51,963 nucleotides of DNA, taken from NCBI GenBank assembly GCA_013288685.1, contig JABDBM010000023.1:1-51963 (forward strand), read 5' to 3'. The notes beneath the pieces were generated by a model. That model did no database searches. It saw nothing but the letters and a program-made list of their open reading frames with translations, and was not told the DNA's origin. Shown piece by piece: positions 31,812 to 40,914 of this stretch. Every line of letters starts with the position of its first letter. Position 1 is the stretch's first letter. The translations under genes were made by a program, and so were the position numbers. The stretch is from Bacteroidota bacterium. Lineage in GTDB: Bacteria > Bacteroidota > Bacteroidia > Sphingobacteriales > Sphingobacteriaceae.

Positions 31812-34289
31812 ATGAACATAAATTATAAATCAACCCTAACAGTCGCGCTTATTGCGCTGGCAGGTTCACTTTCAACCGTGCAGGCGCAGGCGACAAAGCC
31901 TCTGCCGGCGCAGAGCAAAGCATCGCTAAAAAAAGTAAGAGCTTCTGTTACTGCCGAGCAAAAAGCGTCAATGGGCATACCGCAATTAGGAAAGGCTCCG
32001 TTAAGCCAAGTAGTAGCCGCCATGACAGTTGAAGAAAAATCAAAACTGGTAGTGGGTATGGGCTTTAAAATGCCGGGTATGCCACCGCCAAAAAAGGGTG
32101 AATCGGTAAATATTGGCGGCTTCACGTTGCCCCCATCTGATCCTGCTGCCTACGAAATACCCGAAAAAGTTCCGGGTGCTGCAGGCCGTACGCATCCGAT
32201 AGCGCGTTTGGGCATTCCGTCGATAACTGTTTCTGATGGCCCGGCCGGATTGCGAATTGAGCCGCACAGGGATGGCAAAACTAAAACTTATTATGCAACC
32301 GCATTCCCGGTGGCTACCTTGCTGGCCTCATCATGGGATACTGCCCTTGTCAGGAAAGTTGGTGTAGCATTCGGCAACGAGGTGCGCGAATATGGTGTGG
32401 ACATTTTATTGGCGCCGGCGCTTAATATACACCGGAACCCGTTGGGTGGCCGTAATTTTGAATACTACTCTGAAGACCCATTGGTGGCCGGCAGCATGAC
32501 CGCAGCCATTGTAAAAGGTATACAAAGCAACGGCGTTGGCACATCTATTAAACACTATGCCGCCAACAACCAGGAAACTAACCGCAATAGCGTTAATACC
32601 GTAGTGAGCGAACGCGCCATGCGCGAAATTTACCTGCGTGGTTTTGAACTGGCCGTAAAGCAATCGCAACCCTGGACGGTGATGTCATCCTACAATAAAA
32701 TAAACGGCACTTATACATCTGAACGTCACGACTTGCAAACTACCATTTTGAAAGATGAATGGGGCTTTAAAGGCCTGGTAATGACGGATTGGTTTGGCGG
32801 ACGCGATGCCGTAGCCCAAATGAATGCCGGTAACGATTTGCTGATGCCGGGCGGTTTGGCCCAGTCTGACGCCATTGTTGCTGCTGTTAAGGATGGCAGC
32901 TTAAAAATGTCGCAATTGGATGCCAACGTTTTAAGGATACTAAAAATCATATTAAAATCGCCAACTTACAGGGGATATAAATATTCTGACGCTCCTGATT
33001 TGGCCGGTCACGCTAAAGTTGCCCGCATGGCAGCAGCGCAAGGGATGATCTTGCTTAAAAACGATGACTCATCGTTGCCTCTGGCCGCAGGCAAAAAGCT
33101 TGCTGTATTTGGTAATACTTCATACAATATTATAGCAGGCGGCACCGGCAGTGGCGATGTAAATAAAGCCTATACTATATCCTTAGTACAGGGCTTAACT
33201 AACGCAGGCTTTAAAGTGCAGGAAACATTAAGCAAAAGCTATACTGATTACCTTGCCGATGCAAAATCAAAACAGCCCAAGCAAACGAACTTTTTTATGC
33301 CGCCGCCGGTAATACCTGAAATGGACCCGAGCAGCCTGCTAAGCCAGGAAGCTGACGGTGCCGACGCAGCCCTCATTACTATAGGCAGAAACGCCGGTGA
33401 AGGTGCTGATCGTAAATTACCTAACGACTATTACTTATCGGATGCTGAAAAAGGTTTGATAAAAGGCATTTCGGATGCTTTCCATTCCAAAGGCAAAAAG
33501 GTTATTGTTATTTTAAACATTGGCGGCGTTATCGAAGTTGCCAGCTGGCGCGATAGTGTTGATGGGATTGTATTGGCGTGGCAACCCGGCCTGGAAGCAG
33601 GCAATGCTATAGCTGATATATTGAGCGGCAAAGTGAATCCATCCGGCAGATTGGCCACCACCTTCCCAATGGATTACCCGGATGTACCATCGGCTAAAAA
33701 CTTCCCTGGTAAGGAATTCCCACTGCCCGAAGGACAAAAATTCAACCCGATGATGGGCCGTCCATCCGAAGTTACTTACGAAGAAGGCATTTATGTGGGC
33801 TACCGCTATTACGATTCGTTCAAGGTGAAACCGGCTTACGAGTTTGGCTATGGCTTATCATACACCGATTTTAAACTGAGCGATATTAAAGCAAGTTCAA
33901 AAACTTTTAACGGCAGCATCACCGTTAAAGTAACCGTGAAAAACACCGGTAAAGTAGCAGGCAAACAAGTAGTACAGCTTTATTTAAGCGCACCTAACAA
34001 AAATATAGACAAGCCCGCACAGGAATTAAAAGCTTATGCCAAAACAGGCTTACTGGCCCCCGGCCAATCGCAGTTTATGATATTTACGCTAAAACCAAGT
34101 GATTTGGCTTCGTTTTATACCGACAAAGCAGCCTGGATTGCTGATGCCGGCGATTATAAAATTAACGTTGGGGTATCATCAAGGGATATAGCAAAAACAG
34201 TTTCCTTTAAATTGGCCAGTCCGATTGTTACCGAAAAGGTACATACTTCGCTTACCCCCGAAGTAGCTATTAATGAATTGAAAAAATAA
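31812..34289 (+). CDS. Exported glycoside hydrolase family 3 (beta-glucosidase type)
   Basis: 825 residues with a signal peptide ending in VQAQA. The N-terminal GH3 barrel has LLAPALNIHRNPLGGRNFEYYSEDP and nucleophile Asp326 in GLVMTDWFGGRD. The C-terminal GH3 domain has AAAQGMILLKNDDSSLPL and ADAALITIGRNAGEGADR, and a fibronectin-III-like domain ends the protein (VTVKNTGKVAGKQVVQLYL). It probably releases glucose from beta-linked oligosaccharides. An extended Lys/Ala-rich N-terminal stretch precedes the barrel. It is cotranscribed with trehalase. Confidence 0.92.
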   Translation: MNINYKSTLTVALIALAGSLSTVQAQATKPLPAQSKASLKKVRASVTAEQKASMGIPQLGKAPLSQVVAAMTVEEKSKLVVGMGFKMPGMPPPKKGESVNIGGFTLPPSDPAAYEIPEKVPGAAGRTHPIARLGIPSITVSDGPAGLRIEPHRDGKTKTYYATAFPVATLLASSWDTALVRKVGVAFGNEVREYGVDILLAPALNIHRNPLGGRNFEYYSEDPLVAGSMTAAIVKGIQSNGVGTSIKHYAANNQETNRNSVNTVVSERAMREIYLRGFELAVKQSQPWTVMSSYNKINGTYTSERHDLQTTILKDEWGFKGLVMTDWFGGRDAVAQMNAGNDLLMPGGLAQSDAIVAAVKDGSLKMSQLDANVLRILKIILKSPTYRGYKYSDAPDLAGHAKVARMAAAQGMILLKNDDSSLPLAAGKKLAVFGNTSYNIIAGGTGSGDVNKAYTISLVQGLTNAGFKVQETLSKSYTDYLADAKSKQPKQTNFFMPPPVIPEMDPSSLLSQEADGADAALITIGRNAGEGADRKLPNDYYLSDAEKGLIKGISDAFHSKGKKVIVILNIGGVIEVASWRDSVDGIVLAWQPGLEAGNAIADILSGKVNPSGRLATTFPMDYPDVPSAKNFPGKEFPLPEGQKFNPMMGRPSEVTYEEGIYVGYRYYDSFKVKPAYEFGYGLSYTDFKLSDIKASSKTFNGSITVKVTVKNTGKVAGKQVVQLYLSAPNKNIDKPAQELKAYAKTGLLAPGQSQFMIFTLKPSDLASFYTDKAAWIADAGDYKINVGVSSRDIAKTVSFKLASPIVTEKVHTSLTPEVAINELKK

Positions 34290-34318
34290 GAAAACCGCTA
34301 ACTGATCTAATAGACCCG

Positions 34319-34349
34319 GCCCCGTAACGCGATGTTGCGGGGCTTTTTT
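34319..34349 (+). terminator. Rho-independent terminator after the glycosidase pair
   Basis: GCCCCG at 34319-34324 and CGGGGC at 34338-34343, with AAC/GTT extending the stem inside, followed by TTTTTT. Confidence 0.9.
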
Positions 34350-34363
34350 GTGACCGCCACTCC

Positions 34364-34495
34364 ATGTCATTTCGAACGAAGTGAGAAACCTTTACAAATA
34401 AGCCTAAGTCCCATGCATTAGTTCCATGGACGCTCGCTATGCATTGTCCGTTATAGCATGTCGTATAAGTTTTCTCACTGCGTTCGAAATGACAT
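34364..34495. repeat. Long inverted repeat (TGTCATTTCGAACGAAGTGA family)
   Basis: The 25-base arms at 34364-34388 and 34471-34495 are reverse complements with one mismatch (core TTTCGAACG-A/C-AGTGAGAAA). They enclose about 82 bases (CCATGCATTAGTTCCATGGA, then CGCTCGCTATGCATTG). Similar ATTTCGA repeats occur widely in Bacteroidota. It may be a small non-autonomous mobile element or a REP-like element. No coding content. Confidence 0.75.
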
Positions 34496-34509
34496 TTTTG
34501 ATATAAGCA

Positions 34510-35292
34510 TTAACTATCAACTGTCAACCCAATCTTCTGCAAATAAATATCAAGCTCCATATCGCCCATGCCATAAATTTTTTCTGTTTCCCAAAACTTT
34601 CTATAAATTTCCGGCCGGGTTTTAAATCCATAATTATAAATATCAAGCAGTTTTTGCTCCACATAATTTAGGCCGTTTTCATTTACCTGCAAGCGTTTTA
34701 ACTGTGCTTCCAAAGCAGGTTTTAACAAATGCAGGCTACCCCAAAAATGTGTTGTATTTATATATTCTTTTAACTTTTCAGCATCCCGGCTCACATAAAT
34801 AGCCCAAACCTCGGCGGCAATTACAAAATCAATTGCACTCAATTGTACACGGATGTTATCGTACAAATATTCCAGTTCCTCGCCACTCAATTCGCCCATG
34901 CCCATAAAATTTTCTTTACCCGGAAAATCCGCCGGGCAAATCAAATAAATAGCAGGTGATGAAAGGTCAGCTTGTTGTTTTAGATAATTCATCGCGCCAA
35001 GCAAATTCACCTGGCAATGTAAATCAAACTCAAACCAAAGGTTAATTTCATCATAAGGTTCGGTTAGTTTGGATAATTGATCAACCATTTTTTCCTGGTA
35101 TCCATCGGGAGTTTCCGTAAAAGATTGCGTAATCCACTGTGACCGCGCCCGCCAAAAGCTGCCAGATGATATATTTTCTTCCAACGGGCCTTCTGATAGT
35201 ACTTCGCGCCAAACCATGGTATCGCCGTCCAGGCCGGTTTCTTTGAAACTGAATAGTGTTGAATCGCCGTTGAGGATGTGGAGGGTATTCAT
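34510..35292 (-). CDS. DUF1835-domain protein
   Basis: 260 residues, cytoplasmic. The N-terminus has the DUF1835 pattern LHILNGDSTLFSFKETGLDG, then VWREVLSEGPL, and INLWFEFDLHCQVNLL further on. The C-terminal part (IYRKFWETEKIYGMGDMELDIYL) fits the companion domain found after DUF1835. The function is unknown. It is a single gene, with repeats on both sides. Confidence 0.82.
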   Translation of the reverse strand: MNTLHILNGDSTLFSFKETGLDGDTMVWREVLSEGPLEENISSGSFWRARSQWITQSFTETPDGYQEKMVDQLSKLTEPYDEINLWFEFDLHCQVNLLGAMNYLKQQADLSSPAIYLICPADFPGKENFMGMGELSGEELEYLYDNIRVQLSAIDFVIAAEVWAIYVSRDAEKLKEYINTTHFWGSLHLLKPALEAQLKRLQVNENGLNYVEQKLLDIYNYGFKTRPEIYRKFWETEKIYGMGDMELDIYLQKIGLTVDS

Positions 35293-35412
35293 GTTTTTAA
35301 GCTTAAAGCAGGAAGGTTAAAGACCAAAGCTAAGAATTTGGTGATAAATAATAGTTGAAGTGTTTTTAAATAGCGTTAGACTACCCTGAGCGCAAATGCG
35401 TGGTGTCGTTTT

Positions 35413-35602
35413 GGCTAAAGCCTCCTGTCGTTTTTATTTGTATCCGTCCCTTGAAAGGGACGGCAATGAATTTTGTAATTCCCGCGACTTCATATTACAA
35501 CCCGCCTGTGGTTTTCAATGGACTATTGCAATGAATTTTTATTTATTGCCGTTGGTTTCAACCAACGGAATCAGTGCTCCGCAATACAAGCGGCTTTAGC
35601 CG
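35413..35602. repeat. Composite hairpin element in the ligase/DUF1835 spacer
   Basis: In order: GGCTAAAGCC (35413-35422), CCGTCCCTTGAAAGGGACGG (35444-35463), CCGTTGGTTTCAACCAACGG (35549-35568) and CGGCTTTAGCCG (35591-35602). The first and last are related inverses, so the whole block is a nested palindrome of about 190 bases. It looks like a REP/BIME-type element. The remaining spacer (35293-35412) shows nothing else. Confidence 0.7.
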
Positions 35603-35643
35603 AACGGAGTTAGCAACCGTCACCCCAGCCGGCAGGCAGGTAA

Positions 35644-37260
35644 TCATTCTCCCAACAACGCCCTCAAACTCTCAATCGTATCCGCTTCTTCCTTGGGCTT
35701 ATCATGCCGCCATCTTAAAATACGCGGGAACCTTAGCGCAATACCCGATTTATGCCTGCTTGATTTATTGATTCCCTCAAAACCAATTTCGAAAACCAAT
35801 TCGGGCTTCACGGTGCGTACCGGGCCAAATTTTTCCAGCGTGTTGCGTTTTATAAAATAATCAACCTTGCCGATTTCGGCATCGGTGAGGCCGGAGTAGG
35901 CTTTGGCAAATGGCACCAGTTTATCACCATCCCAAACGGCAAAGGTATAATCGGTGTACAAGTCGGCCCGGCGGCCATGGCCTTTTTGGGCGTAGATCAT
36001 CACCGCATCAACCGACAGCGGATCTATTTTCCACTTCCACCAGTCACCGCGGCGGCGGCCTACCTGGTAAGTGGCACTTTTGCGTTTCAGCATAATGCCT
36101 TCGGCTATCATGGCGCGCGATTGTTCCCTTATTGTACCTAATTCATCCCAGGTTACAAAGGGTATTAATGCCGATATGCGAAACAATTCGGGAAATGGCG
36201 TTGCCAATTGCAGTTCTTCCAGCAATAAACGGCGCTCCGATTGACTTTTGTAGCGTATATCTTCGCCATTATATTCCAGGCAATCGTAAGCTATTACGGC
36301 TACCGGGCTTTCCTCCAATATTTTTTTGTTGAGATTTTTACGGCCGATGCGGGTTTGCAGTACATTAAATGGCATGGGTGAGCCATTGGTAAAGCTCAGC
36401 AGCTCACCGTCGATCACCGTACCATCAGGCAGTGCATATAAAAAAGGATGCAGTTCGGGGAACTTATCAGTGGAAAGATCTTCGCCCCTACTCCAGATAA
36501 ATATTTTGCCGTCCCGTTTGATCATCTGCGCGCGGATGCCGTCCCATTTCCATTCGGCCTGCCATTCGCTTTCATCGCCCAAAGCAATATTTAATTCCGC
36601 TGCCGATTTTTGTTTTTCGGAAGTTTCCTGTATGGGATAAGCAAGGAAAAACGGATATGGCCGCGATATATCATCCGCTGCGCCTTGTTGCTGCACCAAT
36701 TCGGTATATTGGTAAGTTTCGGGCACCCAGTTACCCATAATACGATGCGTAAGCGTTGGTGCATCAAGCCCCGAAATATCTGCCAACGCTTTAATCACCA
36801 GGTTTTGCGATACACCCACACGAAAGCCGCCGGTGAGCAATTTGTTAAACACAAAACGTTCCTGGCTATCCAGCATGGCCCATGAAGCCAGCAGCCAGGC
36901 TTTCTTTTCCTCTTCTGTTTTATCGGCCAACGCGTTTATTTCGGCAATCCATTCTGTTAACGTTTTGTTGCTGCCACCCGTGTTTTGCGGCATCAGCAAT
37001 GCCATAGTTTCGGCGAGGTCGCCAACTACCTGGTAGCTTTCTTCGAACAGCCAAACAGGGATATGTGATGCCTCAATTGCCCAGTTCCTAACCAAAGTTG
37101 CATTAATTTGCCGCTTGCCACGCTGGCCGGTAAATAAAGCCAGCATGTGCATCTTATCCGTATCAGGAACGGCGTTGAAATAGTCTTTTAGTACTTTAAC
37201 CTTTTCGTTGGTTTTGTTGGTTTCATCTAAGGAAAGGAATAATTGGGCAAAAGCTTTCAT
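35644..37260 (-). CDS. ATP-dependent DNA ligase
   Basis: 538 residues. Adenylation motif EWKWDGIRAQ with nucleophile Lys238; SRGEDLSTDKFPEL, IDGELLSF, IAYDCLEY and MLKRKSATYQVGRRRGDWWKWK supply motifs III-V. The N-terminal 220 residues are the DNA-binding part, and the C-terminal OB-fold includes FAKAYSGLTDAEI and FEIGFEGINKSSRHKSGIA. It seals nicks in repair, separate from the NAD-dependent replicative ligase. It overlaps the exonuclease gene by 4 bp (ATGA). This ligase group is known from a repair cassette in which a helicase and a phosphoesterase usually follow. Confidence 0.92.
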   Translation of the reverse strand: MKAFAQLFLSLDETNKTNEKVKVLKDYFNAVPDTDKMHMLALFTGQRGKRQINATLVRNWAIEASHIPVWLFEESYQVVGDLAETMALLMPQNTGGSNKTLTEWIAEINALADKTEEEKKAWLLASWAMLDSQERFVFNKLLTGGFRVGVSQNLVIKALADISGLDAPTLTHRIMGNWVPETYQYTELVQQQGAADDISRPYPFFLAYPIQETSEKQKSAAELNIALGDESEWQAEWKWDGIRAQMIKRDGKIFIWSRGEDLSTDKFPELHPFLYALPDGTVIDGELLSFTNGSPMPFNVLQTRIGRKNLNKKILEESPVAVIAYDCLEYNGEDIRYKSQSERRLLLEELQLATPFPELFRISALIPFVTWDELGTIREQSRAMIAEGIMLKRKSATYQVGRRRGDWWKWKIDPLSVDAVMIYAQKGHGRRADLYTDYTFAVWDGDKLVPFAKAYSGLTDAEIGKVDYFIKRNTLEKFGPVRTVKPELVFEIGFEGINKSSRHKSGIALRFPRILRWRHDKPKEEADTIESLRALLGE

Positions 37261-38405
37261 GACATGTCCTCCCCTTCAGTATTTACCGATGCCTCACCTA
37301 AACCTTCTTTAAAAAATAAGACTTGAGAAGGTTCTTCTAACTCCCTCTCCTCTGGAGAGGGCTGGGGTGGAGTGTCATCCGCTAGAGAAACTCCGGCTGC
37401 TGCACCATCCACCTCCTCATCATCCCCATATAAGGTATGCACCTCATGGGCATCGTAGCCCCCTTCGTTCAAATACCTTGCAAAGGTGGCGGTATAACCA
37501 TGGGTGAGGTAAACACTTTCACAATCGGTAGCGCTAATGGCGTTAATCAGCCCGTCCCAATCGGCATGGTCCGATAATACAAAACCCCTATCGGCAGCCC
37601 GGCGGCGCTTTGCGCCGCGGATAGCCATCCAACCCGAGCAATAGCCAAAGCTATAAGGCATAAATTTGCGCATCCAGGTGGTACCCACCGATGATGGCGG
37701 TGCTATGATAATACCTTTTCGTGCATCTTCTTTATTAGTATCTGGTGTTATTCTTTCCGTTGGATTTAGCAATATGCCGTTGCGGCGGAGAGCTTCATTC
37801 GTATTTTCAATTACACCGTGGGTATAAACTTTACCGAGCGATAAATCGAGGTTTTGCAATATCCGCTGTGCCTTGCCTAACGAATAGCCTACTAAAACAG
37901 TAGCCACGCCATTTTGCAGGTTATTGCACCACCAGTTATTAATATCATCAAACACCTGCGCCTGCGGTTTCCATTTGTAAACCGGCATGCCGAACGTACA
38001 TTCCGAAATAAAATGGTGACAGCGCACCGGCTCAAACGGCGTGGATACACCGTCGTCTTCTACTTTATAATCTCCCGATACTACCCAAACCTCGCCCAAA
38101 TGTTCCACTCTTATTTGCGCCGAACCGATTACATGGCCAGCAGGGTGCAGTGAAATTTCCACTCCATTTTTTATCACCTTTTCACCATAGGCAACCGTCT
38201 GCAATTGAATATCGCCCAGGCGGTACAGCAATACCTCGCGCGAAAAATGTTGGGCCAGGTAATGTTTATTGCCGGGGTAAGCATGGTCGGCATGGGCATG
38301 GGTAATCACTGCATCGTCTACCGGTTTCCATGGGTCGATGTAAAATTTCCCTTTCGCGCAGTAAATGCCTTTATCAGTAAATTCAAGCAGCGGTTTTTTT
38401 GCCAT
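37257..38405 (-). CDS. Ligase-associated DNA exonuclease (metallo-beta-lactamase fold)
   Basis: 382 residues. The MBL motif is THAHADHAYPGN near residue 36, with later metal-binding motifs HPAGHVIGSAQI, VSGDYKVEDDGVSTPF and FVLSDHADWDGL, and a final YLTHGYTATFARYL. This matches the exonuclease of the ligase-associated repair cassette, upstream of and overlapping the ligase. The normal domain ends near residue 325. About 50 extra C-terminal residues include TPPQPSPEERE, which is the translation of an intergenic-type palindrome (37343-37361), so a repeat has inserted into the 3' end of the gene. Confidence 0.9.
   Translation of the reverse strand: MAKKPLLEFTDKGIYCAKGKFYIDPWKPVDDAVITHAHADHAYPGNKHYLAQHFSREVLLYRLGDIQLQTVAYGEKVIKNGVEISLHPAGHVIGSAQIRVEHLGEVWVVSGDYKVEDDGVSTPFEPVRCHHFISECTFGMPVYKWKPQAQVFDDINNWWCNNLQNGVATVLVGYSLGKAQRILQNLDLSLGKVYTHGVIENTNEALRRNGILLNPTERITPDTNKEDARKGIIIAPPSSVGTTWMRKFMPYSFGYCSGWMAIRGAKRRRAADRGFVLSDHADWDGLINAISATDCESVYLTHGYTATFARYLNEGGYDAHEVHTLYGDDEEVDGAAAGVSLADDTPPQPSPEERELEEPSQVLFFKEGLGEASVNTEGEDMS
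37341..37369. repeat. Palindromic repeat inside the exonuclease gene
   Basis: CCCTCTCC (37343-37350) / GGAGAGGG (37354-37361) followed by CTGGGGTG. This dispersed palindrome, common in many bacterial genomes between genes, is here read in frame (TPPQPSPEERE, about residues 346-356) and keeps the frame open. Confidence 0.75.
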
Positions 38406-38445
38406 GGTTAATAGTAAACCCAGTTAATGAAAATTGGTTTTAAAC

Positions 38446-38477
38446 AAAAAAATCCCGGCTATTGCCAGGATTTTTTT
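38446..38477. terminator. Bidirectional terminator
   Basis: AAAAAAATCC-c-GGC-tatt-GCC-a-GGATTTTTTT. T-runs on both strands. On the minus strand it follows nothing but precedes the exonuclease gene start by about 40 bases, so it mainly ends the protease gene transcript that reads from 40633. Confidence 0.85.
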
Positions 38478-38491
38478 GTTTTTTTAAGATA

Positions 38492-40633
38492 TTATTTCAA
38501 CGAAACACCTGTATTCGTAAACTTATTATCCAGGTTAATATAATCTGTTAATACCTGGCCGGCTTCGCGTTTCAAAAAGTCTAAATCTTCGTTACGTGGT
38601 TTCGATTGTCCTTTTTTCAAGGCTGGTAAACCCATAGCGAGGCGGCGGGCGTTATCGTCATCGAACGATTTTTTCTCGTTGGAATCGCGCTCTTTTTTCA
38701 ATTGAGCTTCATTCAAGGTAATGCTTTTTTCGGCGTCGTGCTTTTTAAAATCGGCAATATCCTCTTCCATGTATTTATAGCTGGCGCTATTGGCCATACG
38801 GGCATTGTGCAATTTGGTAAGTTGCGGTATAACGGCTCCAAAGCCGCCAACTTTCGAGTAGTCGGTTTTGGCAATTACATCAAAAGGCATAGCCGATGGT
38901 TCGGTATCTTCGCCATATTTATCCAACGGAATAACCGATGGGAATTGAATATCGGGCATTACACCTTTATGCTGAGTTGAGTTACCGGTGATGCGGTAAA
39001 ACTTAGCAATGGTTAAGTTTAACTGACCAAAAACGCTTTGGCTACCGGCCGCTACTTTTTGACCACGAACTTTTATTGCTTCGGCACGCTGTGCTTGCAG
39101 GGCAGGTATCCTGTCCAAATCAATGGCATTTTGAACCGATCCTTTACCGTAAGTTTGGGTGCCAATAATTAATCCGCGACCGTAATCCTGGATTGCACCC
39201 GAAAATATTTCGGTTGCCGAGGCGCTAAATCTGTCAACCAATATCGCCAACGGGCCACTATAAGCTACTCCCGGATCTTCGTCTTTATCTATCTCAACTT
39301 TGTCTTCGGTATCCCTAACCTGTACCACCGGACCAGTTTTTATAAATAAACCGGTAAGGTCAATGGCTTCCAATAACGAACCGCCACCATTTTGGCGCAT
39401 ATCCATCACAATGCCGTCAACGCCATCTTTCTTCAGCGAATCAATCAGCAATTTTACATCATGTGTAGTGCTTTTGTAATTAGGATTGCCCGATTTATAA
39501 TCATTAAAGTCAATATAAAAAGCAGGTACCGAAATAACGCCGATCTTCACCGTTTTACCATTGCTGATATAGGTTTTTATTTCGCGTTTTGCTGATTGAT
39601 CTTTTACGATAATTTTTTCGCGTACCATTTCAACCACTTTTGGTTTGCTGGCCGCACTTGCTCCCTTGGGCAATATCTCTAACCGAACGGTAGTTCCTTT
39701 ACTACCGCGAATCAACGCGATTGCATTATCAATCCTCCAGCCTACTATGTTTTGAAACTCGCCATCTTTACCTTGCGCTACGGCAACAATACGGTCATCA
39801 ACACCAATCTGCTTGCTTTTATCAGCAGGGCCGCCGGCCATAACCGATTTAATAACCACATATTCGTTATCAGTATTTAACCCGGCGCCTATACCTTCCA
39901 GTTGGCGCGACATATCGATATTAAAGTTAGCCGCATTCGCGGGATTAAAATAGTTGGTATGTGGGTCGATAGCGTTGGTAAAGGCATCCATAAATAACTG
40001 GAACACATCCTGGTTATTTAATTTCTTGCCTTGATCTAATAAGTTTTGGTAGCGTTTTTTAAGCGTTTCCTTATCCTTGGCCAAATCAGGATTGGCTAAC
40101 TTTAAATTCAACAGATCGTATTTTACACGCAGGCTCCAGGCATTATCCATCTCTGTTTGAGTGGCTATCCATGGCAGGTTCTCGCGGTCGTATGTAAAAG
40201 TTTCATTTTTAGTGAAGTCAAAATCCTTATCCAGCTGGGCAATAGAATAATTGATATGTTCGAAATATCTTTTCTGATACACATTAAATATATAAAACAC
40301 ATCGTTCAGGTTACCGCTTTTGGCATCGTCAGACAAGCTTTTGCGGTATTTTGAAAAATCAGCAATATCCGATGCCAGCAAATAGTTATGCCCTTCATCA
40401 AGCAATTTAATGTAACGATCATAAATTACTGCCGAAATAGAATCATCCAGCTCAACTCTTTTGTAATTGTATTTCGAAATAAGGGTAGCCACTGTCTGGC
40501 AAACAATACTTTGTTGGGCATCGGGCTGTATATCATTTGAGCCACTAACTTTAATAAATGGTTTTGGTGCCGGTTTGGCATGGCAGGCCAGTGCCGCGCC
40601 CAGCACTAACACTAAATAAAATTTCTTCAACAT
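38492..40633 (-). CDS. prc: Tail-specific protease, S41 family, lipoprotein
   Basis: 713 residues from the ATG at 40633, which gives a lipoprotein signal (MLKKFYLVLVLGAALAC). A further ATG at 40675 would add 14 residues with no signal character. A PDZ domain (about 230-330, GIGAGLNTDNEYVVIKSVMAG) is followed by the S41 core with catalytic Ser in FSASATEIFSGAI and Lys in YGKGSVQ. The C-terminal extension is of the DUF3340 type. It cuts unfolded or C-terminally tagged envelope proteins in the periplasm. It is a single gene with terminators on both sides. Confidence 0.92.
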   Translation of the reverse strand: MLKKFYLVLVLGAALACHAKPAPKPFIKVSGSNDIQPDAQQSIVCQTVATLISKYNYKRVELDDSISAVIYDRYIKLLDEGHNYLLASDIADFSKYRKSLSDDAKSGNLNDVFYIFNVYQKRYFEHINYSIAQLDKDFDFTKNETFTYDRENLPWIATQTEMDNAWSLRVKYDLLNLKLANPDLAKDKETLKKRYQNLLDQGKKLNNQDVFQLFMDAFTNAIDPHTNYFNPANAANFNIDMSRQLEGIGAGLNTDNEYVVIKSVMAGGPADKSKQIGVDDRIVAVAQGKDGEFQNIVGWRIDNAIALIRGSKGTTVRLEILPKGASAASKPKVVEMVREKIIVKDQSAKREIKTYISNGKTVKIGVISVPAFYIDFNDYKSGNPNYKSTTHDVKLLIDSLKKDGVDGIVMDMRQNGGGSLLEAIDLTGLFIKTGPVVQVRDTEDKVEIDKDEDPGVAYSGPLAILVDRFSASATEIFSGAIQDYGRGLIIGTQTYGKGSVQNAIDLDRIPALQAQRAEAIKVRGQKVAAGSQSVFGQLNLTIAKFYRITGNSTQHKGVMPDIQFPSVIPLDKYGEDTEPSAMPFDVIAKTDYSKVGGFGAVIPQLTKLHNARMANSASYKYMEEDIADFKKHDAEKSITLNEAQLKKERDSNEKKSFDDDNARRLAMGLPALKKGQSKPRNEDLDFLKREAGQVLTDYINLDNKFTNTGVSLK

Positions 40634-40719
40634 ATCTTTTACGCTCTTTAAGTCGGTGATTCTATGCAACATCAATACTCGTGCCTAATCTAAATTAAAT
40701 AATCCTGCTAATGTAAATA

Positions 40720-40748
40720 AAAAGAGACAGTGAAATACTGTCTCTTTT
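40720..40748 (-). terminator. Terminator hairpin before the protease gene
   Basis: AAAAGAGACAGT / ACTGTCTCTTTT, a 12-bp perfect stem with a 5-base loop. The minus-strand tail is TTTTTATTTAC. It probably ends transcription from the gene at 40915 (170 bp upstream) before the protease gene begins. Confidence 0.7.
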
Positions 40749-40810
40749 GTAATAAAACAATTATACAAACAAGTTTCTAATTAACGTATTTGTTTTTAAA
40801 ATTATTGTGG

Positions 40811-40870
40811 GGGAGCGAGTCCGGAAAGTCGGAAAAGTCAGTAAAGTCCGAAAGACGGAGCTTAGCGGTT
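40811..40870. repeat. Third copy of the GTCAGTAAAGTCCG repeat
   Basis: GAGTCCGGAAAGTCGGAAAA then GTCAGTAAAGTCCGAAAGAC. Three tandem degenerate units (GTCCGGAAA, GTCGGAAAA, GTCAGTAAAGTCCG). It matches the arms at 4274-4420. No inverted partner arm is evident within 200 bases. Confidence 0.65.
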
Positions 40871-40914
40871 AGTTTTGTGCTTTTTAAAAACTAAATCTGT
40901 TTTTGGGTTGCGAT

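Noticed and set aside
38492..40675. Start of the tail-specific protease at 40675
   Set aside because: The extra 14 residues are polar and would spoil the lipoprotein signal that begins at 40633.
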